A DNA stretch of 64,000 nt, taken from positions 59,598 to 123,597 of the forward strand of contig SWBL01000131.1 of the NCBI GenBank assembly GCA_024195585.1, in the 5' to 3' direction. Shown here one piece after another: positions 10,094-20,448 of this stretch. The notes beneath the pieces were generated by a model. That model saw only the letters and a list, made by a program, of their open reading frames with translations. It was not told the origin of the DNA and ran no database searches. Position 1 is the first letter of the stretch. Every line of letters begins with the position of its first letter. Origin of the DNA: Aureobasidium sp. EXF-3400. Its lineage: Eukaryota > Ascomycota > Dothideomycetes > Dothideales > Saccotheciaceae. Made by a program: the position numbers and the translations under genes.

Positions 10094-10659
10094 TCGGTTC
10101 GTGCGGTTATCCATGAGATTTCTACCTCAATTAGGAACGCTAGCTATAGCAATACATCTTGGGAGATATAAGAGAGTAACTACATATCGAATATCTAGGT
10201 GAGTTTTTTGGTCACAGCTTGGTCGGCTGGCTGACCATGTTGAACGTGTGATTTTCCGTAGAGTCCGAGATTTACATGTATGGATTTACGACAACAAAGT
10301 ATATGTCTTCGAAATTGTCGACTCAACAGTGCTATCAAGCAGCAGAGTCAAAGGCGATACCAAGTCCCATGATAGTCTCGTACGGAGTATGTATCAAGCA
10401 TACAATCATGTCAAAACGACAATGACATGACCAAAATCATGGCTGAAGGTAGCACCCTGACTTGGACAATGACAATTCGATGATCGAAGGAAATTCAACG
10501 CTGTGAGCAGACGTGACTAATGAGCATTGATGTTCCTTGCTAGGTCGTGATCCTCCGCCGATCGATGGGGCCAACTTCTCGACGAGGTAGCCACGGAAGG
10601 ACCATACACCTATTCACTTCCTTTTCCACAACAGCTCACGAATTACTTTACCTTGGGTA
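10094..10659. other. Intergenic, 566 bp
   Basis: Upstream region of the gene at 10660. It contains a 60-codon frame (10248-10430) with no recognisable features. Nothing else seen. Confidence 0.5.
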
Positions 10660-11641
10660 ATGTCTCCATCATGGAAAGAAAGCCAACAAAGTGATCCTCA
10701 CCGGCAAGATCGTGAGCACCAAAGCGCGATAATCACAATTCACACTCTGCTAAACGACAATACCACAACACCAGAGCAGGCGGCCAGAGAAATCACGTCA
10801 AACTACGAGCCCTGTCTTCTAGCTGGCAAGACCGACTTGTGCTCGCTGTGGTATCTGATCTGCCTTATAGTCCTAGATCCAGCGACTACAAATCCAAACC
10901 TCGAGAAGCTTGTCGAGATGCTTGTACATATCTCACGCTCGCCTGATGTTGTGGCTGACGGCAAGATCGTCAAAGAGAATGGTCGAGAATACTGGCATGG
11001 CCTTCCCGAACTCAACTTCTGGTTCATGGAGTACGCGTTGAGTGAGTTTCTGTTGGCTCGTTGCAGACTCCCATGTTCTGTACTGATACAAGGAAACAGG
11101 TGTACACACCATCGAGAGCATCGACGAAGGACGAACTCGGATAACGTGGTCTGAACACGCAAGACGATTTCAAGTGGCCAATCGCTTCGGAGCAATACTG
11201 CTAAATCGTATCGATCCAAATATTGCACCCAAGGTCTCTAGAGGCTTCCGTCAACTGGCCCTGTATACGATCCAGGATGCACTAGAAGTGATCATTGAAT
11301 CATCAGCGCAAATCCGGCGAGCAGGGATCCATATTCCCGCAGCTGCTCAATGGTTTCTTCATGCCAGTCCGCAGATCTGGACGTTTGGCAAGGACAAAGC
11401 AGGATATGAGGGTGAGAAGATTTGGAAAGAATGGCTGGGTGGGAGCGATGGCAGTAAGCCTACATGGATCGGAGATGATGGATTCAGTGTCGCAAGGTGG
11501 ATGTTTTGGAAAGAGCAATTCGTGGAAGCGTTGAAGCTCGAAGACAGAGGTGGACGAGTTATTGACAACATTGTCAGTCATTCAAGGAGAGCGATAAAGG
11601 CTATGGATGATGCCGAGCAAGAGAGTGCATATATATCGTAA
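10660..11641 (+). CDS. Hypothetical protein, possible DUF3632 family, 307 aa, two exons
   Basis: Exon 1 is 10660-11041, intron 11042-11099 (GTGAGT, branch CTGAT, acceptor CAG), exon 2 11100-11641. The junction reads MEYALS-VHTIESIDE in frame. The protein is helical and tryptophan-rich, with short repeats such as WLGG and RWMFWKEQF near residues 250-275. This layout resembles the fungal DUF3632 family of unknown function, in which a C-terminal W...RW..W...F pattern recurs. That assignment is from memory of the pattern only. No catalytic motif, signal peptide or membrane segment is visible. Confidence 0.65.
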
Positions 11642-11862
11642 TGGATGCCATGCTTGCTTTCAAAATAGACACATGTTTTCGAATCTGTCGTGATGTGAAG
11701 ACAGACGCGTCTTGTGTCAATGATGGAAGACGGTATGGTAGATCCTCGGGGTATGCTCGATAAGAGATAAGGATCTCCCAAGCTTTCGACTTCGTCATTG
11801 GGTACAGAAAAAAGTTGTCGCATTCAATCCACCTAAGGCAGCTAGACCACAAAACACACAAG

Positions 11863-13076
11863 ATGCCTACTGAACTTGAAGAGGTGACTAGCTCTAGAAA
11901 CCAGCTCTCAAACATCCCACTGACTATCTGCCGCAGCTCGTCGAGTTCCTCCACCATGGAAACACCCAAATCCGCCAGATCGGTATGCCAACCAAACTCG
12001 AACACAACAACAGCACAGCAAGAACACACCTCTGACATTGATCACCAGCGGTCGAGAACCTCGTCGGCTTCTCCACAGCCCAACCCTCACTCTTCAAATA
12101 CCAAGACCTCACCCCGATCAAAGACATGAAACTGCTCGTGCGCGACTATCCTCCCATCGCAAAAAACGTCCTCACAATCCTCGTAAACATATCCTCCGAC
12201 GAGCAAATCCTAAACTCTCTGGCCCAAGACGATCAATTCCTCGAAACTCTGTACTCGCGCATCACAAACGCCAAGGAGGAAAATGCAGATGAGATGGCCA
12301 TGTTGCTAGCCAACCTTACAAAACACGAACACCTCAAGACGCTGTTGACGGTCAAGCGCGAAGTGCCGAAACCGCTGTCTACATCGCCGTTTGCGATTGA
12401 CCAGTTGTTGGATTTGTTCGTCAAGGGCCAGGAAGGCAGTTACAACTCCAAGGCAAACTTTGACTATCTCTGCTATGTGTTTGCAGATATGTCAAAGTAC
12501 GAGGAGGGAAGAAAGCATTTCTTGACTCCGCGCGAGGAGGATGAGAATATTGTTCCTCTTTCGAAATTGATTGTGTTTACGGAGCACAAGTCGACGATTC
12601 GTAGAAGAGGTGTGGCCTCGACCATCAAGAATGCATCTTTTGACACGGATTCACACGTCAAAATGTTGTCGACAGATGAGACCAGTGGTGGTTTGAACAT
12701 TCTGCCATACCTTCTGTTACCCTTGATGGGTCCTGAGGAGTACGAAGACAAAGACATGGACAGCATGCCCGAGGAACTGCAACTTCTTCCTCCGGACAAG
12801 ACTCGCGAGCCCGAAACCGACATTCAAATCATTCACCTCGAGACTCTGCTTTTGCTCACCACAACAAGAGAAAGCAGAGATTTCATGAGAGAAAAGAACG
12901 TATACGCGGTGATCAGGGAGTTGCATCTACACACCGAGAGCCCCGATGTGCAGGAGGCTTGTGACAGAGTGGTGCAGATCATTGCAAGAGATGAGGAGGG
13001 TGAAGGCGAGGAGCCGCCGCAACCGCCAAAGGTTCAGGAGCTCGATGAAGAGGATGAGTTGGTCGAAGTTGCATAG
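11863..13076 (+). CDS. HGH1: Hgh1 homologue, eEF2 folding chaperone adaptor, 364 aa, three exons
   Basis: Exons are 11863-11883, 11937-11982 and 12049-13076. Introns are 11884-11936 (GTGACT...CGCAG) and 11983-12048 (GTATGC, branch CTGAC, CAG). The joined start reads MPTELEE-LVEFLHHGNTQIR and continues QIAVENLVGFS, the conserved Hgh1 N terminus of armadillo-like repeats. Later conserved blocks include LLVRDYPPIAKNVLTIL, FADMSKYEEGRKHFL and RRRGVASTIKNASFD. The C terminus is acidic (DEEDELVEVA). Yeast Hgh1 brings nascent elongation factor 2 to the TRiC/CCT and Hsp90 chaperones in the cytosol. The first exon is only 7 codons, so automatic predictors may miss it and start internally. Confidence 0.9.
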
Positions 13077-13896
13077 AAGACTAAAATGAAAGCTTCATGA
13101 GTGACCCAATCATTTGCTCAGCAATGTGCTATATGTCTGTTTGGACTTGGAGAGAAGGTTGGCAGGACAAGACAATTGTCTTGCTCGCTCTGATATACCG
13201 CTGCTACATATCCTATGCAAGGCTGTGATGCCATGAGTACTGTCCAGAAGACAGCATAGATACAATCTGGAGATCGGAAATGACAGGCAGAGTGCTGTGC
13301 GTCATGAACACACAACGACTATTGGTGTTTTCCTCGTTCCTTTTCTGGAAGAGACGAACCAAAGTTTGACACTAGAGAGCGTGAACAGCATATTCAGCTG
13401 CTTCCAGAAAAGACAGACGCATCGCGACTTCCATACAACTTGCCAGACCCATTAAGTCAGCCAAAACCACCATGTCCCTTCATCGAGTCCAGAACGATAG
13501 AACCTATTCCCGGTGTTTTTTTTCGATAGTTTTATTGTCCAATTGTGAGAAGAGTTGAGAAGTAGCCGCCATCCCAAGTAAAGCTGTTGCAGCAACGAGA
13601 CACCCCTAAGTGTCACAATTTGGGTTCAAAAAGGGTATGAGAGTGTTGTTCAATCTGGGCATCAAGTCGAGGCATGACGTCTTTTTGTTGGGGTTTCTTT
13701 GGTTTGGTCGAGCGTATCACAAAAGAGAAGTTCGAGATGTCATGATCTCAGGAAACATGATCTGGAGTTGAGATGCCATAGCAAAGGTCCATCAGGTGAC
13801 ACGAGGAGAAGAATGAATGCTGCAAATCCACCTCAAGCATTAGCAACACGGGCTTAGAAGGGAGTTCAACGGGAGGCAGAACGGCAGAAGAGATTC
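13077..13896. other. Intergenic, 820 bp, between convergent genes
   Basis: 3' flanks of HGH1 and of the BTB gene. No coding signal or RNA gene seen. A T8 run occurs near 13516. Confidence 0.5.
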
Positions 13897-14818
13897 TCAA
13901 ACTTGCCCCTTCAACTCTGTCAAATCATCAATATGGTTCGCCATTGCAACGAACAGATCAAAGAACATGCGTCCACCACTCTCCATTTCCACTTGCATGG
14001 TTCCACTACGCTTGAAGGTGTTGCGGCTGCGAATAATCAAAGCAAGGTAATGCGCACGAAGTCGAGAATCAGTCTCCGGAGTATTGTCGTAGGCAAATCT
14101 TGCACTGCGAAGGATAGTAGCAACCTCGATGCCTGACTGCAATCCCTGCTTACGCAAAGACAGCTTCTTGAGTTCTTCGAGACCGAATCGCTCAGCCAGG
14201 CAGTAGATGGCTGTATCACGCAAGATCAAACCATTGACCCTCGAGCTGAATGTGGTGACTGTGGTCGCATTGCCCCTGCCCTGGTATTTAGGAGAGAGGG
14301 ATGAACACTCATCCACGGATTCAAGGACCCAGGTGTTTCTTCTGCGATCGTGGAGCAAACGCGGGAAGTAATCGCCTTTGTACATGAACTCGAGGACGGC
14401 GGAAAAGATCTCAGCTTCTTCGTCGGGTAAGAAGATGCGACGAGATGAGGACGAAGCTGAAGTGTAGAGGGCGTCCTTGGCTGCCGATACAAAAAAGGGC
14501 GAGGTGTTGAGGACGTCTTCATGAGCGGCAAACAGGCGTTGGTCCTTGCCTACGACTATGGTGACTATGGCACTGTTGAGCCTGGGAGAGGCTTGACTGT
14601 CATGCAAGTCAATGGATGAGAATCGAATGACTTGAAGTATGCCAAAGAGACAGAGAATAGAGTCAAGTAAAGCAAAAGACGTACACAGCACTCGGCGGAC
14701 TAGACGGCTGAGCAAGCTGCTCGATCAACTTCAGCTTTGCATCATCACGGAAGGATCTCTTGGTAGGCTTCGTAGCCTTGCCGGCACGATCCTTGTAACC
14801 GAAAGACCTCTTCAGCAT
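13897..14818 (-). CDS. BTB/POZ domain protein, 277 aa, two exons
   Basis: Exon 1 is 14818-14685, intron 14684-14597 (GTACGT...GACAG), exon 2 14596-13897. The start MLKRSFGYKDRAGK is basic. The junction brings SSPPSAV next to QASPRLNSAIVTIVVG, which leads straight into a BTB fold (about residues 50-125): IVTIVVGKDQRLFAAHEDVL, then a strand and helix block including FLPDEEAEIFSAVLEFMYKGDY. Such fungal BTB proteins often serve as adaptors, some for cullin-3 ubiquitin ligases. No MATH, Kelch or other partner domain is visible, so the partner is unknown. A C-terminal helical region (about 150-270) has no assignable domain. Confidence 0.82.
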
Positions 14819-15469
14819 GTTGGAGAGAATTGTCACGATGAGAAGGTGAGCAGAGAGAGGAGAAGGCTTATAAACGGATGGAGATTGACGCGCGTAGCAT
14901 GAGAGAGCTATCGAGGAAACAGGCGCGCACTCGGACAAGCTTTCGCAGGCAGTAACACTATCTCTTTCTTACGAAAAAGAAGCGTTACGTGTGCGAGCAG
15001 CTTGGAGGGGTGGATTGTCGGCGACCTTTTGGCGTGCGTAGAAGGAGGAAGAGAAGAGACAGAAAGTGAAAATGACTACTTATTATCGAGAGTGTCACGC
15101 ACCCCTGGCGCGAGGCTGGACGTTACATGCAGCTGATTGGGCGCGTGTGGTTTATCAGGCAGCAGCCGCCATTGTCATGCAGGTGTTGACGAGGGGAGAT
15201 CTACAGTGCGCGTGTGTTGCCTGGTAGACGGGACGGGACTGTTGTCGGAAGAGTCACATAAGTTAAAAAGTATGTGAGACAGTGACGGAAGGAAGATAGG
15301 AGAGAGTGAAAGTGACTTCCTTTGTGAGAGCGAAGGAAGGAGGCCCCACAATTGAGGCACCCCGCGTCACCGCCCAGAGCTGAAACACCTTGATTCATCC
15401 TTCTTGCTTCTTTTCTTGTCCGCCTACCTTTTTGGTCGGTTTCCTTCTTCACACCACATCTCATTCATC
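14819..15469. other. Divergent promoter region, 651 bp
   Basis: Shared upstream region of the BTB gene (minus) and the E2 gene (plus). A strong CT-rich tract precedes the E2 start (about 15390-15465), as in many highly expressed fungal genes. No gene seen in it. Confidence 0.55.
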
Positions 15470-16030
15470 ATGGCCAACAAGAGAATCGTTACCGTATGTT
15501 ACATGACCTATGCGCACTCGTTTAAGACTAACGCTGCTGACAGGAACTTGGCCAAGTGTCGAACAACCCTGTGCCGGGCACTCAGGTGCAGCTCGCCGAA
15601 GAGGGCAATGTCTTTCTCTGGGAGGTCATCATGCAGGGCCCTGAGGACTCTGTCTACGCCGTGTGTCACCCTACCATCTCTACTCAACTGACTCACAATA
15701 CTGACTTTTTCGCAGAACGGCAAATTCAAGATCGAAGTCGTGCTGCCCAAGGAATACCCCTTCAAACCACCCACCGTCTCGTTCAAGACCAAAATCTACC
15801 ACCCCAACGTTAGCAACGATGACAAAGGCAGCATGTGCCTTGGCATGCTCCGCTCCGACCAGTGGAAGCCACCAAACAAGATTCGCGATGTTCTGATCCT
15901 TGTCCGTCAGATCCTCTCTGCACCCCAGCCTGATGATGCCGTCGAAAGTAGAATTGCCGACGAGTACAAGAATCACCCGGAAGTCTTTGAGAAGAACGCA
16001 AAGGACTTTGTCGCAAAGTATTGCAAGTAG
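15470..16030 (+). CDS. Ubiquitin-conjugating enzyme E2, 151 aa, three exons
   Basis: Exons are 15470-15493, 15544-15660 and 15716-16030. Introns are 15494-15543 (GTATGT, branch CTAAC, CAG) and 15661-15715 (GTGTGT...CGCAG). The spliced protein starts MANKRIVTELGQVSNN and has the normal E2 length. It carries the HPN motif (residues 76-78, IYHPNV) and catalytic Cys88 in GSMCLGML. The segment after the cysteine (WKPPNKIRDVL, then QPDDAV) resembles the UBE2L3/UBE2D group more than Ubc9 or Ubc7. It should transfer ubiquitin from E1 to RING or HECT ligases; the exact orthologue is not decided. The frame continues open for 68 codons past the TAG, see findings. Confidence 0.9.
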
Positions 16031-16844
16031 GATTTGGATTCAAAGAACATAAAAGCAGTCAAGGACTCTAAAGACTCGGAATCAGAATGGGAGTGGGATT
16101 ATGAAGAGCCAGGTCCCAGATACGATCCAGATTCAAAGGCGGATCTCGAACACACGGGCATAGCTGGAGGAGGATGTGCATATAGCAGGGCGTTATGGAA
16201 ATGGCATGCTGAAAGGGACCGCAGGGATAAAGCATAGGCGCATCATCATTCATCACTCGGGGATACAATTGATTTGATACACTGCTCGCTGTCCGATTTA
16301 TGCCTATGATCTTGCCGCATTCGTCATTCACTTTCATTCGAAGCTTGAGCAAAACCAGTCCGTCAAGGAACGAGTTGCGGCGTCATGCCGGAGATAACAC
16401 TCGACCTTCCATATCTCCTCGTCTCTCATACATCCTTACAACTCCTCAGCGTACTTCAAAATTGCCATCAGATCCCATCTACCACCTTCTTTTGCAGCCA
16501 TTCATACAGCGGTCGATATTAACAGAAACAAGATGTTCATTCGAGTCTCGAAAGACTGATCCGCCCTGTGTGGTCGTCATCTGCCAAACGTTGATACGCT
16601 GCTTCTTGTTCTAGAATCGCCTCGATATATAGTAGGTAAATCAACTTCAAATTCGCGTTCTCTTTGTCTGTAGATCACGGTATCGACCTCTACCCAGACT
16701 TTTTGTCTCACAACTTTTTGAGCATGGCTTTGTTCTCGCCGCATTCGGCATATTGCGTCTAATCGCAACAAAAGCCATTACTCTGCTTACGAAGAACAAC
16801 CGTTTTCAAACTTATCGAACATCATTCTCTGTACAGCTTACAAC
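16031..16844. other. Intergenic, 814 bp
   Basis: E2 3' flank, including an in-frame open extension to 16237, then a CT-rich promoter region for the gene at 16845. No separate gene is supported. Confidence 0.5.
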
Positions 16845-18226
16845 ATGATCAAAGCTCTGGGAAACCTCATTGCCAGCATTTTCGATTCCAGGATCGGCTT
16901 CGATAAGACCCTCAACGTTATTGATCTCGAGGAACTCAATCAGAAGGGATACATCAATTTACCAGATTCCGACTTCCCAGTCAGTCCTGACTTTAAGAAA
17001 AAGGCACAAGAACACGTAACTGGTGCTTTGATCAGGAAGTTGCGTGGTTGGGATCCTCTCATCTCTCCGATACATCCTATCTTTCTCCCACGAAAATGGA
17101 ACAATGTCTCCAAAGATGACTACGACCTCATGATACCTGCACTCAAGTTGGCTAGCAGAATATTGGATGAACCTCAGATCTTGACATATATCAAAGGAGC
17201 TTTGAAGAAACCATTGACGCCTATTAACGATCAAGAAGCTGTCAACAAGGCAGGACAGCCATTGTACACATTCTCATACGAGCCGCTGCGAGACTGGACC
17301 TCGGAAGAGATTTGGCACACTCTTTCGATTCTGAGAGACTGTATCGAATTCCACTTCTCGGCTCACTTACCGTTCGGATGTATGGCAATGTGTGGACCTG
17401 GAGACACAGGCTCTATGATTGCGATTGGGTATGTCTATCAGCCAATGACGCTTAGAAAACAGTGTTTCTGACACTTCCTAGTGCCTACTCTGCCAAGATA
17501 ACCCTGAATAACCAATTCTTGGGTGTATTTCGACGCAAGCTCAAGGCAAGCCAATTTTCGAAGCCATGGAAGCCTGGTACCCATGACGAGTCCGCTGTTC
17601 TGCGTTCACAATTCGCATTCGCTGTGACTCTTGTTCATGAAGTCATGCATGCTCTCTGGCTCACGTCAAATTCTACATATGCACAGCACTATGCGCCACC
17701 AGAACCTTCGGCTTGGGTAATGCCAAAGGAACCATTTTACAGAGATGGTCGTATAAACGAGTTGGGCGCGTGCTGGGAGACTCATGTGTTTGGCGGCAAT
17801 ATCCACATGTTGGGCTATCCTCATGGTGCCATTATGCCTTATGGTCTGACAACTGTACCTTTCCCTGGCACCTGGGACTTTTATCCTTCAGTAATCGACC
17901 GTGGCAACCCGAGAAAATGGGGCTTTGAATGGACGACCACATATCCAATAGAGATGAAACACATTCGCAAGATGTTCACCAACGAGATGTGGGACGAGGT
18001 TCAAAGATATGGTATCAAACGATTGAGAAGGAAGAGAAAGTTGGGCTACAGAACTTATACCGACAGCAAGTTTCCCGGACTGGCACCTGGTGAGGCTATT
18101 CTAGGTCAAGCACCCTCGCCGACTTCCAGTGTGGACAGTAAAGAAGGAGAGGAAGACCACAAAGGTGTTGTGAGGCGAGAACCTCCAACAGCTACAGAAG
18201 ACAACAGTTATATGATCATTGGCTAG
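16845..18226 (+). CDS. Uncharacterised HExxH protein, putative zinc metallopeptidase, 442 aa
   Basis: Exon 1 is 16845-17428, intron 17429-17481 (GTATGT...CCTAG), exon 2 17482-18226. The junction gives MIAIG-AYSAKITLNN in frame. Residues 245-254 read LVHEVMHALW, a HExxH zinc-binding motif (H247, E248, H251). Further on, NELGACWETHVFGG (E288 and E294) offers a possible third zinc ligand, about 37-43 residues after the second histidine, in a gluzincin-like arrangement. There is no signal peptide and no propeptide, so it is probably intracellular. I know comparable fungal proteins with E-L-G-x-x-W-E and FGG motifs but no characterised member. Peptidase activity is inferred from the motif alone. 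Confidence 0.75.
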
Positions 18227-18799
18227 CGTGTCAATTCGTAGCTTTTCAATAGATCTCTGTATTCAATTGTTGAGGGCGGAGTTCGTCCCGAAGTCATGTC
18301 GTGTGCCATTGACACACCTACCATAGGATTTTCTGGACGTCATCTGTAGTACAAACCTCCTCAGTAATCCAAATCATCCATCACCAAGGTGCACGAACAT
18401 AAACAACCGATGTGCCAGTGGAAATAATCAGAGAATCGATATCAATGACATAACTCTGAGGTCACAGAGCCCCAGAGATCGACCATTGCGGCTACTGAAT
18501 CCGGAAATAACCTCAACAGATCCCCCAGATTTTCGTGGAGATCCGCGCGGGTCACTCATATGAAAAGAGTAACTTGCAAGCAAAACTGGGCGATTGAAGA
18601 TGATGATGCTCAATGGTGGGAGGAAGAACGATGCTTTTCAAGGCCGCCGTGTTGCCGTGGAGTTGAGATGAATTGACTTGAGTGCCGTCCTATCCCTCAA
18701 TTCCTGGCCGTTTCCTTCTCCTTTCTAGCACTCCGAGTATCATTCGGCCTTCCCTGGACACACCACGAGTAGACGATTCTTCGAAGCAAATAATCAGCC
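18227..18799. other. Intergenic, 573 bp
   Basis: 3' flank of the HExxH gene and promoter of the GPR1/FUN34-like gene. Nothing else seen. Confidence 0.5.
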
Positions 18800-19655
18800 A
18801 TGGCTCTCAATTCTCACGACGTCGCGAAAGTGGACTCGTTCATCAACCGCGAGCCCGAAGTCCGCATCGTCCTCAGACCCATCGCACCACCCGCAGCTCT
18901 AGGGTTGGCAGGTTTCGCGGGCAGTACATGGATAACTGCATCGTGGATTGCCAACTGGTGGGGTAACGAAAACTCTCCCACCATATTTTTCCCCTTTGTG
19001 GCTTTCTGGGGCGGTCTGAGTCAGTTTATTGCTGGACTGTATGGGTTTCATGCGAGAGATACGTTGGTTAGTGTGATTAATACGATGTAAGTTACTTGTA
19101 AGAGAGGATGGAAAGAGAAGTCACTGATGCAAGAACAGGTGGGGTGCATTCTGGATGAGTGAGGGATTGATGTTTTTGTTGAACGCTACTGGTGCTCTGC
19201 CTGCTGGAGACATTCATGCCCACTTGCCTGAATTGGCATCTTGGTTTGTGGTTTTGGCTGCTTTCACTTGGGTCGGCGTAAGTTGTCTTGAGCCTCTTCT
19301 CGTCATTCTAGCAGTACTGATCTTCTTTCAGGCAATCGCAGCAACCGCCCGTGACGTTATCCTCGCAACCCTCCTCTTCGCTCTTGCCATTGGAACAACA
19401 ATCGCCTGCTGTCTTTTTGCCTACGGAACTGGCGTAGGAGTCGGAATCAAAGTGGCCGCATACTTCTGGATGTTCTCGGCATTGCTCGCTTGGTGGCGTG
19501 TTGCAGTATACTTGATTGAAGAGGCATACGGGCCCAAGAGCGGGATTGCAAAGTTCTTCCCTGTGTTCAGAACTGCTACCGAGAAGAGTGCCCCTATGGT
19601 TGTGCCTGGATTGGGAGAGCCTGGTGTCAAGAGAGGTATGCCTGGTGTTATCTAA
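18800..19655 (+). CDS. GPR1/FUN34/YaaH-family membrane protein, 249 aa, three exons
   Basis: Exons are 18800-19086, 19139-19277 and 19332-19655. Introns are 19087-19138 (GTAAGT, branch CTGAT, CAG) and 19278-19331 (GTAAGT...TTCAG). Family signature: PIAPPAALGLAGFAGSTW near residues 28-45 (the N-P-x-P-L-G-L-like motif), then WGGLSQFIAGLYGF and MWGAFWMSEGLMFLL. Six hydrophobic segments can be counted. Characterised relatives carry acetate, succinate or ammonium; this divergent member's substrate is unknown. Intron 2 is 54 nt, a multiple of three, has no stop, and would encode a hydrophobic 18-residue insert if retained. Confidence 0.82.
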
Positions 19656-19770
19656 GCAGGTTGTTTGTCGGTACGTTGCAAGTGTCGAAGTTAGAATTAA
19701 TGCATAATTCACATCCTTTGCTTCTGTTAAGTGTATCATGGAAGTGTGTTACTTCGAGAGGTCATGATTG

Positions 19771-20061
19771 CTACAGAACACGACGCTTGGCATAGTGGTT
19801 CTCGAGTGCCTGGCGCTTAGCAGCGTGAACCATTTCTGCTGTTTGCTCGAAGTCTGAGGCCCGAGTTGATCACTAGATGATGGGACCTTGACCTTTTGAA
19901 GCATGTTAGCATCGCCTCTTGTTGATTTGTGCGTTGGAGTCTGCTGAGCGCCAACTAGATATGCAGCGCCATGCGGCCTCTGCAGATGCATAACCACCTT
20001 TGAGACAGGTTTTGTAGCCGAAGTCAGCGTGTTTGGCAGATTTTGGCAGGGAGGGCTCCAT
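19771..20061 (-). CDS. Small hypothetical protein, 62 aa, two exons
   Basis: Exon 1 (20061-19956) encodes a peptide starting MEPSLPKSAKHADFGYKTCL. Exon 2 (19853-19771) encodes NFEQTAEMVHAAKRQALENH plus YAKRRVL and a TAG stop. The intron 19955-19854 has a weak GTTGGC donor, an ideal GCTAAC element and a CTCAG acceptor; frame is kept (codon A plus AC). Unspliced, the frame hits a stop. The exon 2 peptide is a clean amphipathic helix. I do not recognise the family. The two cysteines are near the end of exon 1. Exact donor choice is the weakest point. Confidence 0.5.
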
Positions 20062-20448
20062 GATGCAGAGAACTTGATGTTGATAAAATGGCGTGGTGTT
20101 TTGGTCGAGCAAAAAGTTGAGTTAAAGGCGCGTATTGCGAAGTGAGCTACTGGAAAATTCACCACAAAGATGTACTCTAGTTGCAACTTCACTCGGTAGC
20201 GGCCTGCAAGTGAAAAAAAGAGCTTCTCAGTGGATGATGGCGGTAGGGCATCGAAGGAAGATAAAGGACGGAGGGGCTTGATATGATAATTTTGTTTCTC
20301 GTTTCATTTTGTGACAGCGTGAATATACATTAATAACTGGTCTTCTTCAGTCATGACCATTCCCTCATTCTATCATTCCATACCCATACATGTAAGAGCC
20401 TTTCCGTCTATAATACTTTCGTACATTCCACATTCCCTAGCTGGAGAC
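20062..20448. other. Intergenic, 387 bp
   Basis: Promoter of the small minus-strand gene and 3' flank of the cysteine-rich gene. Nothing else seen. Confidence 0.5.
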
